The translations under genes and the position numbers were made by a program. A stretch of DNA of 5,569 bases, taken from contig SLMY01000122.1 of assembly GCA_007133255.1 (NCBI GenBank), positions 1 through 5,569 of the forward strand, in the 5' to 3' direction. Source of the DNA: Clostridiales bacterium (GTDB lineage Bacteria > Bacillota > Clostridia > Saccharofermentanales > UBA5734). Below are positions 5,002 to 5,569 of this stretch, piece by piece. Each line of letters starts with the position of its first letter. The first letter of the stretch is position 1. The notes under the pieces are model-generated. The model was not told the DNA's origin. It made no database searches and saw nothing but the letters and a program-made list of their open reading frames with translations.

Positions 5002-5569
5002 ATGATGGATAAACAGATCAAGTACCAAAAACTAAAACAAAACTGGCTGAGAGATGAACAGCAGGCTTTCAGCGGCTGGGACTTTTCATATATCGAAGAC
5101 AGATGGCTGCAAGAACCAATGGCCTGGGATTACAAAACAATTGTACAAACCTATCTGCAGCCACAAGATGAGCTGCTCGATATGGGTACCGGCGGCGGCG
5201 AGTTTTTACTGTCTCTGCGGCATCCGTATGCGAAAACAACCGTCACAGAAGCATGGCCGCCGAATATTGAGCTTTGCAGGCAAAAGCTCTCTCCGCTTGG
5301 CATCAGACTCTATCCCGTGGAGGATGACGCTCAGCTGCCTCTTCCCGACAGCCAGTTCAACATCGTGATCAATCGCCATGAATCATATGACCTGAGCGAA
5401 GTGTCGCGGGTACTCAAGCCAGGCGGTCTTTTTATCACGCAGCAGGTGGGCAGTCAAAACTGCTGCCGGCTAGAAAAAAAGATTAATCTGGATAACGCGC
5501 CTGTCCACAAGCCTTTTTCGCTGGAAACAGAAAAACCGGCTTTTCAACAGCACGGCTTCACAGTCATCC
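5002..5569 (+). CDS. Class I SAM-dependent methyltransferase, C-terminus cut by window edge
   Basis: An open frame begins at ATG 5002 and runs off the right edge with 189 codons visible. SAM-binding motif I is LLDMGTGGGEFLLSL (residues 58-72). An acidic residue follows in VTEAWPPN (Glu83), then EDDAQLPLPDSQFNIVINRHESYDL (107-131) and the post-motif VLKPGGLFITQQVG (137-150), the Methyltransf_11-like pattern. These features define a Rossmann-fold methyltransferase; I expect a full length near 250 residues, so roughly a quarter is missing. It is cytoplasmic with an unknown substrate, probably a small molecule. AGGAG at 4989-4993 lies eight bases before ATG 5002; the adjacent ATG at 5005 is a weaker choice. 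It follows the sulfatase by 90 bases with no visible terminator and may belong to the same transcript, but its role beside the sulfatase is unclear. It could equally be an unrelated housekeeping gene reached by read-through. Confidence 0.88.
   Translation, partial: MMDKQIKYQKLKQNWLRDEQQAFSGWDFSYIEDRWLQEPMAWDYKTIVQTYLQPQDELLDMGTGGGEFLLSLRHPYAKTTVTEAWPPNIELCRQKLSPLGIRLYPVEDDAQLPLPDSQFNIVINRHESYDLSEVSRVLKPGGLFITQQVGSQNCCRLEKKINLDNAPVHKPFSLETEKPAFQQHGFTVI

Noticed and set aside
5054..5368. 104-codon plus-strand ORF near the right edge
   Set aside because: It is out of frame with the methyltransferase, whose SAM-binding motifs and ribosome binding site clearly mark the real reading frame.

Overview
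The window looks like part of an anaerobic, probably gut-associated member of the Bacillota (Firmicutes). This is inferred from gene content: the beginning of a probable glycyl-radical enzyme, a C_GCAxxG_C_C-type cysteine protein, a cysteine-type (CSPSR) sulfatase of the sort matured by radical-SAM enzymes in anaerobes, and strong AGGAGG-like ribosome binding sites. Base composition is moderate, near 50% GC by eye, with AT-rich intergenic DNA. No genus can be named from the sequence alone. There is no sign of phage, transposase, CRISPR, rRNA or tRNA.

Layout: two gene groups diverge from a 438-base control region (1847-2284). Leftward (minus strand) come an alpha/beta-hydrolase esterase related to CE15 glucuronoyl esterases (770-1846), a probable 17-residue leader ORF (654-707), the C_GCAxxG_C_C protein (211-657) and the first 25 codons of a likely glycyl-radical enzyme (77 down to the window edge). 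Rightward (plus strand) come a 12-helix MFS transporter of the LacY/nucleoside-symporter-like type (2285-3472), a sulfatase without a signal peptide (3553-4911) and a class I SAM methyltransferase cut by the right edge (5002-5569). No convincing intrinsic terminator separates genes within either group, so each may be one transcript.

How the genes may work together (inference): the transporter would import a small sulfated compound, the cytoplasmic sulfatase would desulfate it, and the divergent cytoplasmic esterase would remove an ester group, for example from a uronic acid. The glycyl-radical enzyme and cysteine-rich protein suggest further anaerobic redox processing. The methyltransferase resembles a general small-molecule methyltransferase and its link to the pathway is uncertain.

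The control region holds an extended -10 promoter for the rightward operon, with a short palindrome on its -35 side and a cre/LacI-like operator just after the predicted start of transcription. On the leftward side there is a perfect TATAAT with a poor -35 and a set of TCGCT/AGCGA repeats. The most unusual local structure is the leader ORF before the C_GCAxxG_C_C gene. It has its own ribosome binding site, contains a hairpin and ends in an ATGA overlap with a gene that lacks a visible ribosome binding site of its own.
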